Translations under genes and position numbers: made by a program
In this document: in pieces, positions 13,079 through 21,624 of the stretch
Position numbering within the stretch: the first letter of the stretch is position 1
Layout: the number at the start of each line of letters is the position of its first letter
Source: a virus
Strand: one strand, 5' to 3'
DNA length: 34,029 nt
IMG/VR virus record: IMGVR_UViG_3300042898_000460
Location: 1 to 34,029 of that record
Notes under the pieces: generated by a model
Told to the model about the DNA's origin: nothing
The model's input: the letters and a program-made list of their open reading frames with translations, nothing else
Database searches by the model: none

Positions 13079-13510
13079 TTATTTTCTTTTCCAAAAGAAT
13101 AAGATTAGCGTAATTATCAATATAAGCGCAATTAGAGCCTTATAAAATTCGCTGAAGGACTTATCCTTAGTTTTAGTTATCTTCGAAATTTGGGTACTTT
13201 CTGTGCGATTTAGAGCCATTGAGTCCGTCTTGGTCTGCTTACTATCCGTTTGTTTTTCTTTTGTGCCTCTTGTGTAGGTTTCGGTGTACTTAGGAATTGT
13301 AATCATACTATCCTTAGTAACCCACAAAGTATCGTAGTAAGTTATTGTCTTGGTAAAATACTCTTCCTTTTCTACTACTTTGGTAACACTATCAAAAACA
13401 ACCACACGCACACTATCAAATGTTTTGACAACAGTGCTATCTAAACGCTCCGATGCCTTCTTTACCGAAGCACACGAAGTAAGTAATAAGGCTAAAAAAA
13501 TTAATCTCAT
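13079..13510 (-). CDS. Unimolecular spanin candidate (lipoprotein with C-terminal membrane helix)
   Basis: From ATG 13510 the product has 143 residues: MRLIFLALLLTSCASVKK gives a classic lipoprotein signal with LTSC lipobox; the body is Thr/Ser/Lys-rich with beta-prone repeats (SVRVVVFDSVTKVVEKEEYF, ITYYDTLWVTKDSMITIPKY); the end is a membrane helix with positive anchor (FYKALIALILIITLILFFWKRK). N-terminal lipid plus C-terminal inner-membrane helix is the diagnostic layout of u-spanins such as T1 gp11. ATG overlaps the TGA of the previous gene (ATGA); a TTG at 13534 would destroy the signal peptide. Confidence 0.68.
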   Translation of the reverse strand: MRLIFLALLLTSCASVKKASERLDSTVVKTFDSVRVVVFDSVTKVVEKEEYFTKTITYYDTLWVTKDSMITIPKYTETYTRGTKEKQTDSKQTKTDSMALNRTESTQISKITKTKDKSFSEFYKALIALILIITLILFFWKRK

Positions 13511-13677
13511 TTTAGTTTTTTGGTCATTTTCCAATAGTATCTAATAGCCATACCGCCAGAAACAATAGCCACCAAACTTGCAATCAATGTGAATAGTGGT
13601 TGAATACTTGTAATGCTAATTGTTGCACTTACTAATGATACCATTGTTGATTGGTCTGCTTGGTGGTTATTTTCCAT
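13507..13677 (-). CDS. 56-residue membrane protein, possible holin
   Basis: A short gene: MENNHQADQSTMVSLVSATI, then SITSIQPLFTLIASLVAIVSGGMAIRYYWK and basic MTKKLK. One confident membrane helix (IQPLFTLIASLVAIVSGGMAI), preceded by a moderately hydrophobic stretch, and a basic cytosolic tail. It begins one base upstream of the stop of the previous gene boundary (13678) and ends by ATGA overlap with the u-spanin-like lipoprotein, so it opens the lysis cassette. A class III-like holin or antiholin is plausible. Confidence 0.65.
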   Translation of the reverse strand: MENNHQADQSTMVSLVSATISITSIQPLFTLIASLVAIVSGGMAIRYYWKMTKKLK

Positions 13678-14064
13678 TTATAGTTCTTCTTCTTCTTGTT
13701 TGTTAAATTCTATGCCGGTAGTCCAATCTTGTAAGAAGGTAAAATCTTCCAAGCCTTGTGGATTGACTACGTTAATTATTTGAAAATCAAATTCTTTATC
13801 ATTTAGCGCATCAATATCTTTGGTTAGCTTCTTGATACCTTCTTTAGAGAATTTGTAATCGCCTTTTTCTGTAAGCACTAAAATGCCTTTTTCGTCTACT
13901 GAAGCGTTATCTAAGCGAAGTTCCTCAACTTGTGCGTTGTATTCTTCGTGATACTTTTTAACCTTCTCATAAACTTTTACAAGCTTCTTAGCTACTTTTG
14001 TTTCTTGATTTCCGATTACTGCATTAATGTCCTGCACTAATTGTTTGAGTTGTTTGTATTTCAT
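13678..14064 (-). CDS. Conserved phage protein of unknown function
   Basis: A 128-residue soluble protein: an N-terminal helix (MKYKQLKQLVQDINAVIGNQ), a charged coiled helix (KLVKVYEKVKKYHEEYNAQVEELRL), a small hairpin (GILVLTEKGDYKFSKEGI) and an acidic end (EEEEL). I recognise similar proteins near tail-fibre and lysis genes in Bacteroidota phages but without assigned function. The helical-plus-hairpin layout could be an assembly chaperone for the fibre. A 30-base gap separates it from the upstream gene. Confidence 0.7.
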   Translation of the reverse strand: MKYKQLKQLVQDINAVIGNQETKVAKKLVKVYEKVKKYHEEYNAQVEELRLDNASVDEKGILVLTEKGDYKFSKEGIKKLTKDIDALNDKEFDFQIINVVNPQGLEDFTFLQDWTTGIEFNKQEEEEL

Positions 14065-14094
14065 TGTTTAATTTTTTGTAAAGATATATAGATT

Positions 14095-14424
14095 TTATTT
14101 ATTCCACGGCAAAGGTAAATTTACAATCGGTGGGTTCTTAAGGTTCTCGATTTGAGTATCTAAGTTTAACTCCATAGCTTCTACGTTGTTACCTGCTACT
14201 AACCACTCGCATACTTGGTCGAAGGTTAAATCGTCATATGCAGTAAAGTCCGTGTCCGAAGGTGTAGCGCAAGACATCGCTCCGTATACTTCAGCATTGT
14301 AAGTTTTATCCCCGTCTACTTGTTCTGCTTGGTAACGCCAATGCACTGTTTTTACTACGTCTGTTAAACTATCTTCGCTCGGTGCGGTGTCCATTTGCGA
14401 TACTACCCATTTAAAAGTTGTCAT
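14095..14424 (-). CDS. Conserved phage protein, fibre-associated
   Basis: A 109-residue protein: MTTFKWVVSQMDTAPSEDSL, TDVVKTVHWRYQAEQVDGDK then YNAEVYGAMSCATPSDTDFT and AYDDLTFDQVCEWLVAG. The W.V..M.......L..VV..V.WRY sequence followed by YG.........F..Y..LT...V..W is a pattern I associate with small phage proteins next to tail fibres. It starts one base after the fibre stop. Attachment to or assembly of the fibre is inferred from position. Confidence 0.7.
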   Translation of the reverse strand: MTTFKWVVSQMDTAPSEDSLTDVVKTVHWRYQAEQVDGDKTYNAEVYGAMSCATPSDTDFTAYDDLTFDQVCEWLVAGNNVEAMELNLDTQIENLKNPPIVNLPLPWNK

Positions 14425-14425
14425 A

Positions 14426-17400
14426 TTATTTGTTTTTTAATTGTTCAATTTGTTGTTGTTGTTCTTGTATCGCTTTAATTAAAACAGGAACTATTTTGCT
14501 ATAATCCACTCCTTGCATTTCTTTTCCGTCTTTTACTCCTGTTACTGCGTAATTAATTACTGATTGTAACTCGTGAGCAATAACGCCATAACCCCGACTT
14601 TTGTCTGCTTTCCATTCGTAATCGTATGTCTTAATCTTTGTTAGTAAATCAAGTCCGTTAAAGTCCTTAAGGTCTTGTTTAAGTCGGTAGTCAGAAGATG
14701 TATTATAAGCGGTTGCTGAACCTGTTACAGATACAGAACCAACACTTGTACCATCTTTTCTAAAAACTAAAATTGAACCATCTGTTGAAATTCTATTTAA
14801 ATACATACAAACTCCATCGAGAGTAGCTACTACTTGATAACTTCCGGTAGAATAATACCAGCCACCTACTCCGCTACTTGCACCAACAGGGTTTGATGTA
14901 GTAGATATAGCTACATCCCCCCCACTTGTTATGCGCATACGTTCGGCAATAGTACCAGATGAATTTCTTGTTGCAAACTTCAAAATTCCCTCACTACTCG
15001 TTGATGGTGATATGAATTGAGTTTCAATAGTTGCGCCAACACCAAAACCACCTCCAAAATATATACCAACATAACTATTTGCGGTTGTAGATGTGTTTCT
15101 TAAATATAAAGGGTAAGAAGCATCAATAAATCCTCCTGTATCATTTGAACTAACATTAACTTGTAATCTATTAGTAGGCGATGTTGTTCCTATCCCAACA
15201 TCCCCCCCACTTGTTATGCGCATACGTTCGCTTCCACCACTATAAAAAGTAGGAAATACATAAGACAATAAACCACCTATCCTATTTTCTCCCGTTACTG
15301 AACTATAAGTAAACACAACAGGAACAGTTGAAGCATCAATAAGACTCAAACCATTTGTTGAACTTGATGGTATATCAATATTTAATTTTGTATTTGTAAT
15401 AGTAGTACCTATACCTACGTTACCACCACTTGTTATGCGCATACGTTCTCCGAAATTCTCAAATATTAAATCAGAAGAATTGCTATAAATAGTTGCATAA
15501 GTAGTTCCACCATTATTACTTTGAAATCTTAATGCAGAATAATTATCTGTACTTCTACCCCTTAATGCTATTGCAGTAGATGAAGAAGGTGTATTAATTG
15601 TAACTGTATCTCCTGCCGTTACACTACTTGAGAATGTAGCTGCTTGATTAGAAGCTATGCGTAATGCCTCAGTAAGAACATTTGAAGTACTATTTGTAAA
15701 TAATCTAAACTCAGTACCCGCTCCTGTTCCGTATTGAGAATACACTCTTAAGTCAACTCCCGTGCCAACAAGATTATCACCCGCTGCTCCAATTTTAATA
15801 GCCGTATAAATTTGTGAAGCACTCCCCCAACTTGAAGCAACTGATGTAAAAGCATAACCACTTGTAGCAACACTATCAACTAAAACATTACCATTAAATC
15901 TACCTGTACCGCTAACATCAAGTTTGTATGTGTTGTTAGTGTTTCCGATAGATAAATTACCTGAAGCGTTTAACGTCATCGCTTGGGTAAAGGATATAGC
16001 GTTACCTGCCGTTCCTGAAGGAGCGTTAAACCAAGAATGTATGCCATCCTCCATTTGATATAAATTAGCGGTTGTTGTCTGTATATATTTCCACCCACTA
16101 TTATAATATGCGTTTGCAGTTAAGTATAAGTCAGCATTATTGTTACCTGCTATAGCAGCGTTGTTTATTTGAATAGCTGGTACAACTGAAGCCCACGCAC
16201 TCGGTGTAACTCCTAATCCTAAGTTGCCTGAGTCTGTTAATGTTAATCTTGTAGTTCCTTGTGGTTGAATATAAAAAGAACCTGCTGTATCAACAAAAAA
16301 GTCAGTACGATATGTTGTTGATTGTCCAAAACTAAATTGAGCAATACTGCTTCCGCTTTTAATAACTTCTAAAAATCCATTAGTAGTAGCTGCACCACCA
16401 ATTACAATACCTGTTCCACTATCATAAACTAAGCTATTACCTATTGTACTTGCACCTGTAAACTTAGGTAGGTAGTTTGTAGTACCTGTACCCGTTACTG
16501 GATTTGTTAAAGCATTTTGCTTGTTGTTAAATGTAGTCCAATCGGTGCTTGATAATAAACCTTGTTGTGAACCACTCGCAGTTGCAATAGCTAAAGTAAT
16601 AGTTCCGCTTGTTGTAATAGGCGTAGAGCCAATAGTTACTCCGCTTGTTGCAGAAGATAATCCTACCGAGGTAACCGAACCCGTGCCGTAAGAGGTGCTA
16701 TCTACACTACCATCGGCTTTTAAAAATTGCGAAGATGTACCGCCCGACTTAACTAAAGTAGTTGCGTTTAACGTACCTATGATTGTTGCAGCGTTACCCG
16801 AACCGCTTGTCTTGTTTATGTATAAGCCTTCGCCACTACCACCTTTAGTAATATTTAAAGCAATACCACTACCGCTTGAATGTGTTATGCCAACTGTATC
16901 GCCACTACCAGAACTTGAAAAAGTACCTTTAGCAGCAATTAAAGTATGCGTTCCTAAATCTACGTTAGCCGTTGCACCCGTGTACGGAACGTAACCCGTT
17001 AAGCTTGGTATTTGAGAAGTAAGAGCTAAAGTACCGCTTGAATTAGGCATACTATAAGTACGCTCAGTATCGCTTGTAATAGTTGTAGTGTCTAAAACAA
17101 AGCTTCTTGTGGTGCTATTTTGGTCTAAGTAAAATTTAATTCCCGTTGAACCTGCTGCACCAATACTGCTATAACCAAGACCTGCCGCAATAATACCCGA
17201 AGCTTGTTGAAAGTTTATTGTGTTACCCGTTCCTGCTATTAGGTTTAATTTTAAACCACGCATTGAAACAAAGCTTCCATCATCTTCCATTGAACTATTG
17301 CCTAAAACTGTGTTAGCAGTAAATTTAGGGATAGCATTTACGTTACCCGTACCGCTAATTAAAGAAGTAGGGAAGGTTTCTAAAGTACCATTGCCACGAA

Positions 17401-18085
17401 TGTACTGAGCCGTTGTTCCGTTAAAAGTTAAACCTAAAGTTCCGCTTGTAGTTAAAGGACTACCAGATACGCTTATCGCATCGCCACCAACTGTTAAAGC
17501 TACGCTTGTTACAGTACCTACCGCACCGCTTGAACGCTGCCAAATAGAACCGCTATAAATAACATAATCGCCAACTGCAAAAGTCAAAGGACCAGCTCCA
17601 AAGTTTACTGTTCCTGCTACGTTACAAATGTAAACATCTCCCGTGTCGCCCGTTCCGTTTGCAAGTGTAGGCGTGTTTGTAGATGCGTTCCAAGTTCCTT
17701 TGTATTCCATAATAGAACTTGGTAATTGACTGATAGGAACTTTACCGCCACTATCCAAAGAAGCGTAACCATTTGCGTTGCCCTTTTCACTTCTTAATTG
17801 GTAAGTATCTAATAAAGCTTGTGAAGGGAAAACTTCAGTATAAGCCGAACCACTCCACAAATAAAGTTTCTGAGTGTCTTTAGCACAATAGATAACGTTA
17901 ATATCGCCCGTTGCAGGAAACGAAGCTAAGTCAGTATAAAAGCTAACTGCACCGCTAAATATCGCTCCTAATTGTGCAAGTGTAATCTTCTTACTTACTC
18001 CACTAATCGGGTCGCCTATAATAGTTAAATCGGTACTAACTGGTGCTAACTCGGTCGCTAATTGGTTAATCTTTTTTCCTATCAT
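14426..18085 (-). CDS. Tail fibre / receptor-binding protein with S74 chaperone domain
   Basis: A 1219-residue protein. The N-terminal about 130 residues (MIGKKINQLATELAPVSTDL...KITLAQLGAIFSG) probably anchor it to the tail. The long middle is Ser/Thr/Gly-rich beta-helical repeats, with recurring GSVTSVGLSSATSGV-like and ERMRITSGGDVGIGTT units. The last about 90 residues (from SSDYRLKQDLKDF near 1130) are a peptidase S74 intramolecular chaperone with the Ser and Lys of the self-cleavage dyad in SSDYRLK, GVIAHELQ and a terminal coiled coil IQEQQQQIEQLKNK. S74 domains trimerise the fibre and then cut themselves off. This is the probable host-range determinant. Confidence 0.93.
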   Translation of the reverse strand: MIGKKINQLATELAPVSTDLTIIGDPISGVSKKITLAQLGAIFSGAVSFYTDLASFPATGDINVIYCAKDTQKLYLWSGSAYTEVFPSQALLDTYQLRSEKGNANGYASLDSGGKVPISQLPSSIMEYKGTWNASTNTPTLANGTGDTGDVYICNVAGTVNFGAGPLTFAVGDYVIYSGSIWQRSSGAVGTVTSVALTVGGDAISVSGSPLTTSGTLGLTFNGTTAQYIRGNGTLETFPTSLISGTGNVNAIPKFTANTVLGNSSMEDDGSFVSMRGLKLNLIAGTGNTINFQQASGIIAAGLGYSSIGAAGSTGIKFYLDQNSTTRSFVLDTTTITSDTERTYSMPNSSGTLALTSQIPSLTGYVPYTGATANVDLGTHTLIAAKGTFSSSGSGDTVGITHSSGSGIALNITKGGSGEGLYINKTSGSGNAATIIGTLNATTLVKSGGTSSQFLKADGSVDSTSYGTGSVTSVGLSSATSGVTIGSTPITTSGTITLAIATASGSQQGLLSSTDWTTFNNKQNALTNPVTGTGTTNYLPKFTGASTIGNSLVYDSGTGIVIGGAATTNGFLEVIKSGSSIAQFSFGQSTTYRTDFFVDTAGSFYIQPQGTTRLTLTDSGNLGLGVTPSAWASVVPAIQINNAAIAGNNNADLYLTANAYYNSGWKYIQTTTANLYQMEDGIHSWFNAPSGTAGNAISFTQAMTLNASGNLSIGNTNNTYKLDVSGTGRFNGNVLVDSVATSGYAFTSVASSWGSASQIYTAIKIGAAGDNLVGTGVDLRVYSQYGTGAGTEFRLFTNSTSNVLTEALRIASNQAATFSSSVTAGDTVTINTPSSSTAIALRGRSTDNYSALRFQSNNGGTTYATIYSNSSDLIFENFGERMRITSGGNVGIGTTITNTKLNIDIPSSSTNGLSLIDASTVPVVFTYSSVTGENRIGGLLSYVFPTFYSGGSERMRITSGGDVGIGTTSPTNRLQVNVSSNDTGGFIDASYPLYLRNTSTTANSYVGIYFGGGFGVGATIETQFISPSTSSEGILKFATRNSSGTIAERMRITSGGDVAISTTSNPVGASSGVGGWYYSTGSYQVVATLDGVCMYLNRISTDGSILVFRKDGTSVGSVSVTGSATAYNTSSDYRLKQDLKDFNGLDLLTKIKTYDYEWKADKSRGYGVIAHELQSVINYAVTGVKDGKEMQGVDYSKIVPVLIKAIQEQQQQIEQLKNK
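14913..15448 (-). repeat. Direct repeats inside the tail-fibre gene
   Basis: A 33-base segment at 14913-14945 is repeated exactly at 15198-15230, and its 23-base core (CCACTTGTTATGCGCATACG plus TTC) recurs at 15426-15448. It encodes the ERMRITSGGxVGIGTT-type turns of the fibre. Nucleotide identity exceeds what protein repetition needs, so gene conversion or recombination between copies is likely. Confidence 0.75.
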
Positions 18086-18086
18086 C

Positions 18087-18530
18087 TTAGTATTGGTATA
18101 TTGATGGCACTTGGCATCTATCGTTTAAGTAAGGTAATTCCATTGTAATGTCTATCTTAACTCCTGCAAGATAGTCGGGGTCGCTCTCTGTAAAGTAAGT
18201 CAAAGGAGCAGTATCGCCTATTTCCCAAATTGCTTTAGGATAACGTAACTGCGCCACTATGTCTTGACCTACTAAAGTCATATCGCTAAGTACTTCGGTT
18301 TCGTTTGTTTCTTCCATTAACATTCTGTCCATAAAATAAAGGCTAAAATTGTAAGTAATATTTTTAGCGTTTATAGTAGCACCCGTTAAAGTGTAGAACA
18401 TAGCAGGGTAAGTAACCTCGCCATTGCTTAAACGTTCCCACACATCACCGAAGTAAACAAAATTAATTTGTTCGTGGTCGTTTCCGAGTGTCGTTATTTG
18501 CTTTACTATTTGGTTTAACGTCAGGCTCAT
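18087..18530 (-). CDS. Head-tail connector / tail completion protein (putative)
   Basis: A 147-residue protein: a short helix (MSLTLNQIVKQITTLGNDHE) then a beta-rich body (INFVYFGDVWERLSNG...YPAMFYTLTGATI, ITYNFSLYFMDRML) and a final strand (KIDITMELPYLNDRC). I recognise the NQIVKQI...F..GD.WE....G.V.YP..F motif from Bacteroidota phage head-tail regions. Position after the DUF6712-like connector and before the fibre fits a stopper or tail completion role. No specific homologue named. Confidence 0.65.
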   Translation of the reverse strand: MSLTLNQIVKQITTLGNDHEQINFVYFGDVWERLSNGEVTYPAMFYTLTGATINAKNITYNFSLYFMDRMLMEETNETEVLSDMTLVGQDIVAQLRYPKAIWEIGDTAPLTYFTESDPDYLAGVKIDITMELPYLNDRCQVPSIYQY

Positions 18531-18594
18531 TCTTAATTTTTTCTAAATAAACACGAAGTTTATTTTGGTTTTTTATTGTTGTTACTTTGCTCAT
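18463..18594 (-). CDS. 43-residue basic peptide gene overlapping the next gene
   Basis: An ATG at 18594, two bases after the preceding stop, opens MSKVTTIKNQNKLRVYLEKI, KNEPDVKPNSKANNDTRKRP, RTN. The first 22 residues look like a basic helix; the last part overlaps the next gene by 68 bases in another frame. Start position and lysine content suggest a real small gene, but the overlapped tail may be noise. Confidence 0.42.
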   Translation of the reverse strand: MSKVTTIKNQNKLRVYLEKIKNEPDVKPNSKANNDTRKRPRTN

Positions 18595-18596
18595 AT

Positions 18597-19178
18597 TTAA
18601 CAAGTGCTACACCCTTTGTCTCCTTGATATAGTTCCTCGAAGCTTTTACCTGCGCAGCAATCAAAATCGCCTAACCAGATGCTTGTTGTGTAAGCATCAT
18701 TGTCAGGGTGTATTGCATCGATGCCACTTCCAGGGTTGAGGTACTCAGGATAAGTCGTAGAATATTCTTTTAGGTATTTAATAAGCCTTTGTTTGTAGAA
18801 CTCCGCACGAGCCTTATATCTATTCGCCACGTCAATCATATCTTGCATAGAAGGGTTCTCGGTATTCTCTCCACTCTTCCTTAACAAGCCTTTATTGTAG
18901 AACTGATAAGACAAGCCCATTGGTAACTCACTAAGTACATAGTGAACCAAAGTATCTGCAATGTAATTATCTAATAAAGTTACTTCAGGAACAGTCAAGT
19001 TGTTAGCCGTAATACCTGCTTGTAAGCGGTTGTATAAAGCACTTCCAAGCGCAGGTAATATATACATATCTTGTGCGGTCTTAATCTCAGGCAATACAAG
19101 TTTCTCGTCTACGTTAGCGTGTAAGCCAGACCTGTCTTTAATATTCTGTACGCTTATGAATAATGTGTTTAAGCTCAT
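18597..19178 (-). CDS. Head-tail connector protein (DUF6712-like)
   Basis: A 193-residue largely helical protein. KDRSGLHANVDEKLVLPEIKT (about 14-34), AQDMYILPALGSALYNRLQAG (35-55) and LLDNYIADTLVHYVLSELPM (about 66-85) followed by GLSYQFYNKGLLRKSGENTE are the pattern of Bacteroidota phage head-tail adaptor proteins in the DUF6712 group, comparable in role to gp6 of HK97. The C-terminus has Cys-rich DCCAGKSFEELYQ and a terminal CSTC, which might bind metal. It starts three bases after the portal stop. Confidence 0.78.
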   Translation of the reverse strand: MSLNTLFISVQNIKDRSGLHANVDEKLVLPEIKTAQDMYILPALGSALYNRLQAGITANNLTVPEVTLLDNYIADTLVHYVLSELPMGLSYQFYNKGLLRKSGENTENPSMQDMIDVANRYKARAEFYKQRLIKYLKEYSTTYPEYLNPGSGIDAIHPDNDAYTTSIWLGDFDCCAGKSFEELYQGDKGCSTC

Positions 19179-19181
19179 TTC

Positions 19182-21158
19182 TTATTTTTTTCTCGTTACT
19201 ATCATTGACTTCCACTCGTGTCTGCAACTTGGTGAGTGCGTATTTGTTCCTGGCAGTGTATACCAACCGCCACCACGTTCAAAAACATCGTAGCCAAGCC
19301 TTGCGCTCATTTGTTGAATTTCAGACATACTATAAACCTTCTTTGCACCTACTAAGTATCTACAAAAAGGTCTGCTTGTTCTAATGTCTATGTTGCTAAA
19401 ACCTGACTTCCATTTATACGCATAACGTATTAAAATTTCAGTTGTCTGAGGCTTCATAGCTTCTACAATCTCGCTCAATGGTCTTGTTAATGTTCTTTCT
19501 ACTTGAATGTTTTGGTCAATGCCTTTGCCTATCTTAACCTCAGTAGCTTTAATAAAACCCTTCTCAATTAAAGTATTAATAACACGCTTTACTGCACCTA
19601 CATCTTCTTTAAGTGTTTCTGCAATAACTTCAGGAGTTATATACTTTTGCTTACTAATTAAATCTAAGATATTACTTTGTAATTGTGTTACATCTGCAAA
19701 CGCTTGGAATTGGTTATCTTCAAACTTCCTGCGTTCACTCCATACATTGTACTTATCTTCATCTTCTCCGAACTCATAAAAAACTTGAAAATCCTCTTCG
19801 CTAAATTCAAGTTCTTCAGTTCCTAACCAAGTAGCTACCTCTTCGTCGCTTAAAGCATATCCACCTTTTAACATAGAACTTGCTTGTTCTCTTGTTATCT
19901 TGCCCTTGTTAAAATCTCTAATAATACGCTGCATATTTTGCCACTCTCTACCTTTCAAGCCTTTAATATGCTCGTTCACACTTAAAGGACTTGCTGCCAT
20001 TGGCTGCTCGGTTTCTGCAACTATTCCGTATTGTGTAGGGTCAATTCCTAACTTCTCTAATATCCACTCTTTTGGTGCTACTTGTAAAATAACATTTTCG
20101 CTAAAGTCAACTCCAATAGGGTCTACAGGTTGAAGCTTTAATTCCTCCGTAACTCCTGCATATTGTCCAAGCATATTAAATACACCCTCAATTTGCATTT
20201 GCTTATAACGTACATATGTGTTATTAAAGATTTCGTAGCTATCTCTTAATTGTTGTCTGTTTCCTAATTGACCAGGAACGGCAATACCGAACAAGTCAGG
20301 ACTTGTAATTTGGTGTCCGCTAAATATGTTAGTTTGTATTAACTCGTCTACACGGCTAAAATCTTCTTTAGTTAAATCACTCGCACCTAAGTCATCAACA
20401 ATAGGCTTACGAGTTGCATCGTTTACAAACGCAAGTAAATACTTCTTGCCGTCTGCACCCGTATACATATTGTCGAACTGTCTGCTTACTGCACGTTTCT
20501 CGTCAGGGCTTGGCTCTCCGTTTGGTAAGGTAATAAGTTTACTTGCAGAAAACCCTGTTTGAGCATTACCCAAAACGTGCTTACTAACTTCCACATCACT
20601 TTCGATGTAGTTAAGCGCACCGAAATATCCAGGAAGGCTATAAACGTTCATTCCTGGGCGATACTCCTTTACATAAAGTATCTGCACACCTTGTGGGTTA
20701 GCAGGGTTAAACGCACTATAAACTTCAGCCTTTTCTTGATTGCGTGTAGCTTTCCAATCGTCTTTATACCAAAACTGAGTATTGTCTTTATTGGTTCTAA
20801 TCTTTGTATAATCACAATGCCACAACTCAGCAACTTGACCGCCCATAACACTCCAAATAACTTGGATATAAGCACCGCCAAATAGTTCTAAATCTAAAGC
20901 AACCTTTTTAGTTAGGTCATTAAGCGTTTCCTCTCTGTTAACCTTTTGAACAATCGCTTGTTCTCCTGCCCAACCATTGCCGACAATGTAGTTTACCTTG
21001 CCTCTAATAATAGCGTTGTGCTTTGCAGATTTGTTAAATAGGTCTAATAAGTATTGCGGATAGTCATTGTTTTGACCATATTGCATATACCCTTCGCCTT
21101 TTTTCTCTTTATATTCCGGTTGCTTTGCTTCCGCAAATGTCAATACTTGTATTTCCAT
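19182..21158 (-). CDS. Portal protein fused to a MuF-like C-terminal domain
   Basis: A 658-residue protein. The first about 400 residues are a portal: NNDYPQYLLDLFNKSAKHNAIIRGKVNYIVGNGW, LDLELFGGAYIQVIW (clip/wing), VLGNAQTGFSASKLITLPNG and the long crown helix. Residues about 495-550 (LQSNILDLISKQKYITPEVIAETLKED...) read as a winged helix. The last about 75 residues (IRTSRPFCRYLVGAKKVYSM to SPSCRHEWKSMIV) match the C-terminal domain of Mu gpF-like minor head proteins, with the RPFCR and CRHxW Cys/His pairs. Portals here form the DNA channel; MuF ends normally reside inside the head. The fusion puts both in one chain. Confidence 0.85.
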   Translation of the reverse strand: MEIQVLTFAEAKQPEYKEKKGEGYMQYGQNNDYPQYLLDLFNKSAKHNAIIRGKVNYIVGNGWAGEQAIVQKVNREETLNDLTKKVALDLELFGGAYIQVIWSVMGGQVAELWHCDYTKIRTNKDNTQFWYKDDWKATRNQEKAEVYSAFNPANPQGVQILYVKEYRPGMNVYSLPGYFGALNYIESDVEVSKHVLGNAQTGFSASKLITLPNGEPSPDEKRAVSRQFDNMYTGADGKKYLLAFVNDATRKPIVDDLGASDLTKEDFSRVDELIQTNIFSGHQITSPDLFGIAVPGQLGNRQQLRDSYEIFNNTYVRYKQMQIEGVFNMLGQYAGVTEELKLQPVDPIGVDFSENVILQVAPKEWILEKLGIDPTQYGIVAETEQPMAASPLSVNEHIKGLKGREWQNMQRIIRDFNKGKITREQASSMLKGGYALSDEEVATWLGTEELEFSEEDFQVFYEFGEDEDKYNVWSERRKFEDNQFQAFADVTQLQSNILDLISKQKYITPEVIAETLKEDVGAVKRVINTLIEKGFIKATEVKIGKGIDQNIQVERTLTRPLSEIVEAMKPQTTEILIRYAYKWKSGFSNIDIRTSRPFCRYLVGAKKVYSMSEIQQMSARLGYDVFERGGGWYTLPGTNTHSPSCRHEWKSMIVTRKK

Positions 21159-21532
21159 TATTGTCTAATTGTGAATGTGCTTGTTGTTTCGTATTCCGTG
21201 AATGATATAGTTGTACCCTCAAGTTCCATAATGCCTGTTTCAAGCAGGTTTAAGCCCGTCGGGTCTGTGTTGGTAGTACTTGTTTGCTCGTATATTGTGT
21301 AGGTGTATTGCCCGTTTAAAGATGTATTAAAGTAGCTATTAACTACAATAGTGAACTCGTTGTATCTTTCCTTGTAAGCACTTATATCCGTATTGTTTAG
21401 CTTAACAAATTTGATGTCCGTATTTGTACTTCTATTCTCGAAAATGAATAGATAGTTAGGACTTGTTAAAACCTGCTTCTCAGTCAAGGTAAGTATTATG
21501 TTTTGGGTTTGCCCCTTAATTAATCTTATCAC
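21158..21532 (-). CDS. Putative virion structural protein
   Basis: A 124-residue beta-rich protein (MIRLIKGQTQNIILTLTEKQ, LTSPNYLFIFENRSTNTDIK, GQYTYTIYEQTSTTNTDPTG, ending FTIRQ), suggestive of an immunoglobulin-like or jelly-roll fold. The start is GTG at 21532, with no ATG nearby; it sits a few bases after the promoter candidate 21538-21567 and just downstream of a strong terminator, so it probably begins a new transcript with the portal. Similar proteins accompany portal genes in Bacteroidota phages; function unassigned. Confidence 0.68.
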   Translation of the reverse strand: MIRLIKGQTQNIILTLTEKQVLTSPNYLFIFENRSTNTDIKFVKLNNTDISAYKERYNEFTIVVNSYFNTSLNGQYTYTIYEQTSTTNTDPTGLNLLETGIMELEGTTISFTEYETTSTFTIRQ

Positions 21533-21537
21533 AACTA

Positions 21538-21567
21538 TAAATATAAAGTATAGCGATTGTTTGCAAA
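21538..21567 (-). promoter_or_regulatory. Promoter candidate for portal operon
   Basis: On the minus strand TTTG (21567-21564) precedes TATATTTA (21545-21538) by 18 bases; the -7 box differs from TAnnTTTG at the final base. Its position directly between a terminator and the GTG start supports it. It would give an almost leaderless transcript. Confidence 0.45.
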
Positions 21568-21599
21568 ATAAAAAACCCCCACCTAATTAAAGGCAGGGG
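21565..21599 (-). terminator. Rho-independent terminator after the tail-tube gene
   Basis: Minus strand: CCCCTGCCT (21599-21591), loop TTAATT, AGGTGGGGG (21584-21576), 9 pairs including U-G and G-U, then TTTTTTATTTT. Lies 26 bases past the stop at 21625. It resembles the stem of the terminator at 30391-30423. Confidence 0.85.
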
Positions 21600-21624
21600 C
21601 ATCTATATACAAAACCAAAACAAC

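Noticed and set aside
14913-14945. Attachment site for integration
   Set aside because: Repeats are inside the fibre coding frame and no integrase is present.
16695-17408. Plus-strand frames over the tail-fibre gene
   Set aside because: Shadows of repetitive Thr/Ser/Gly codons; low-complexity products with Pro/Leu bias.
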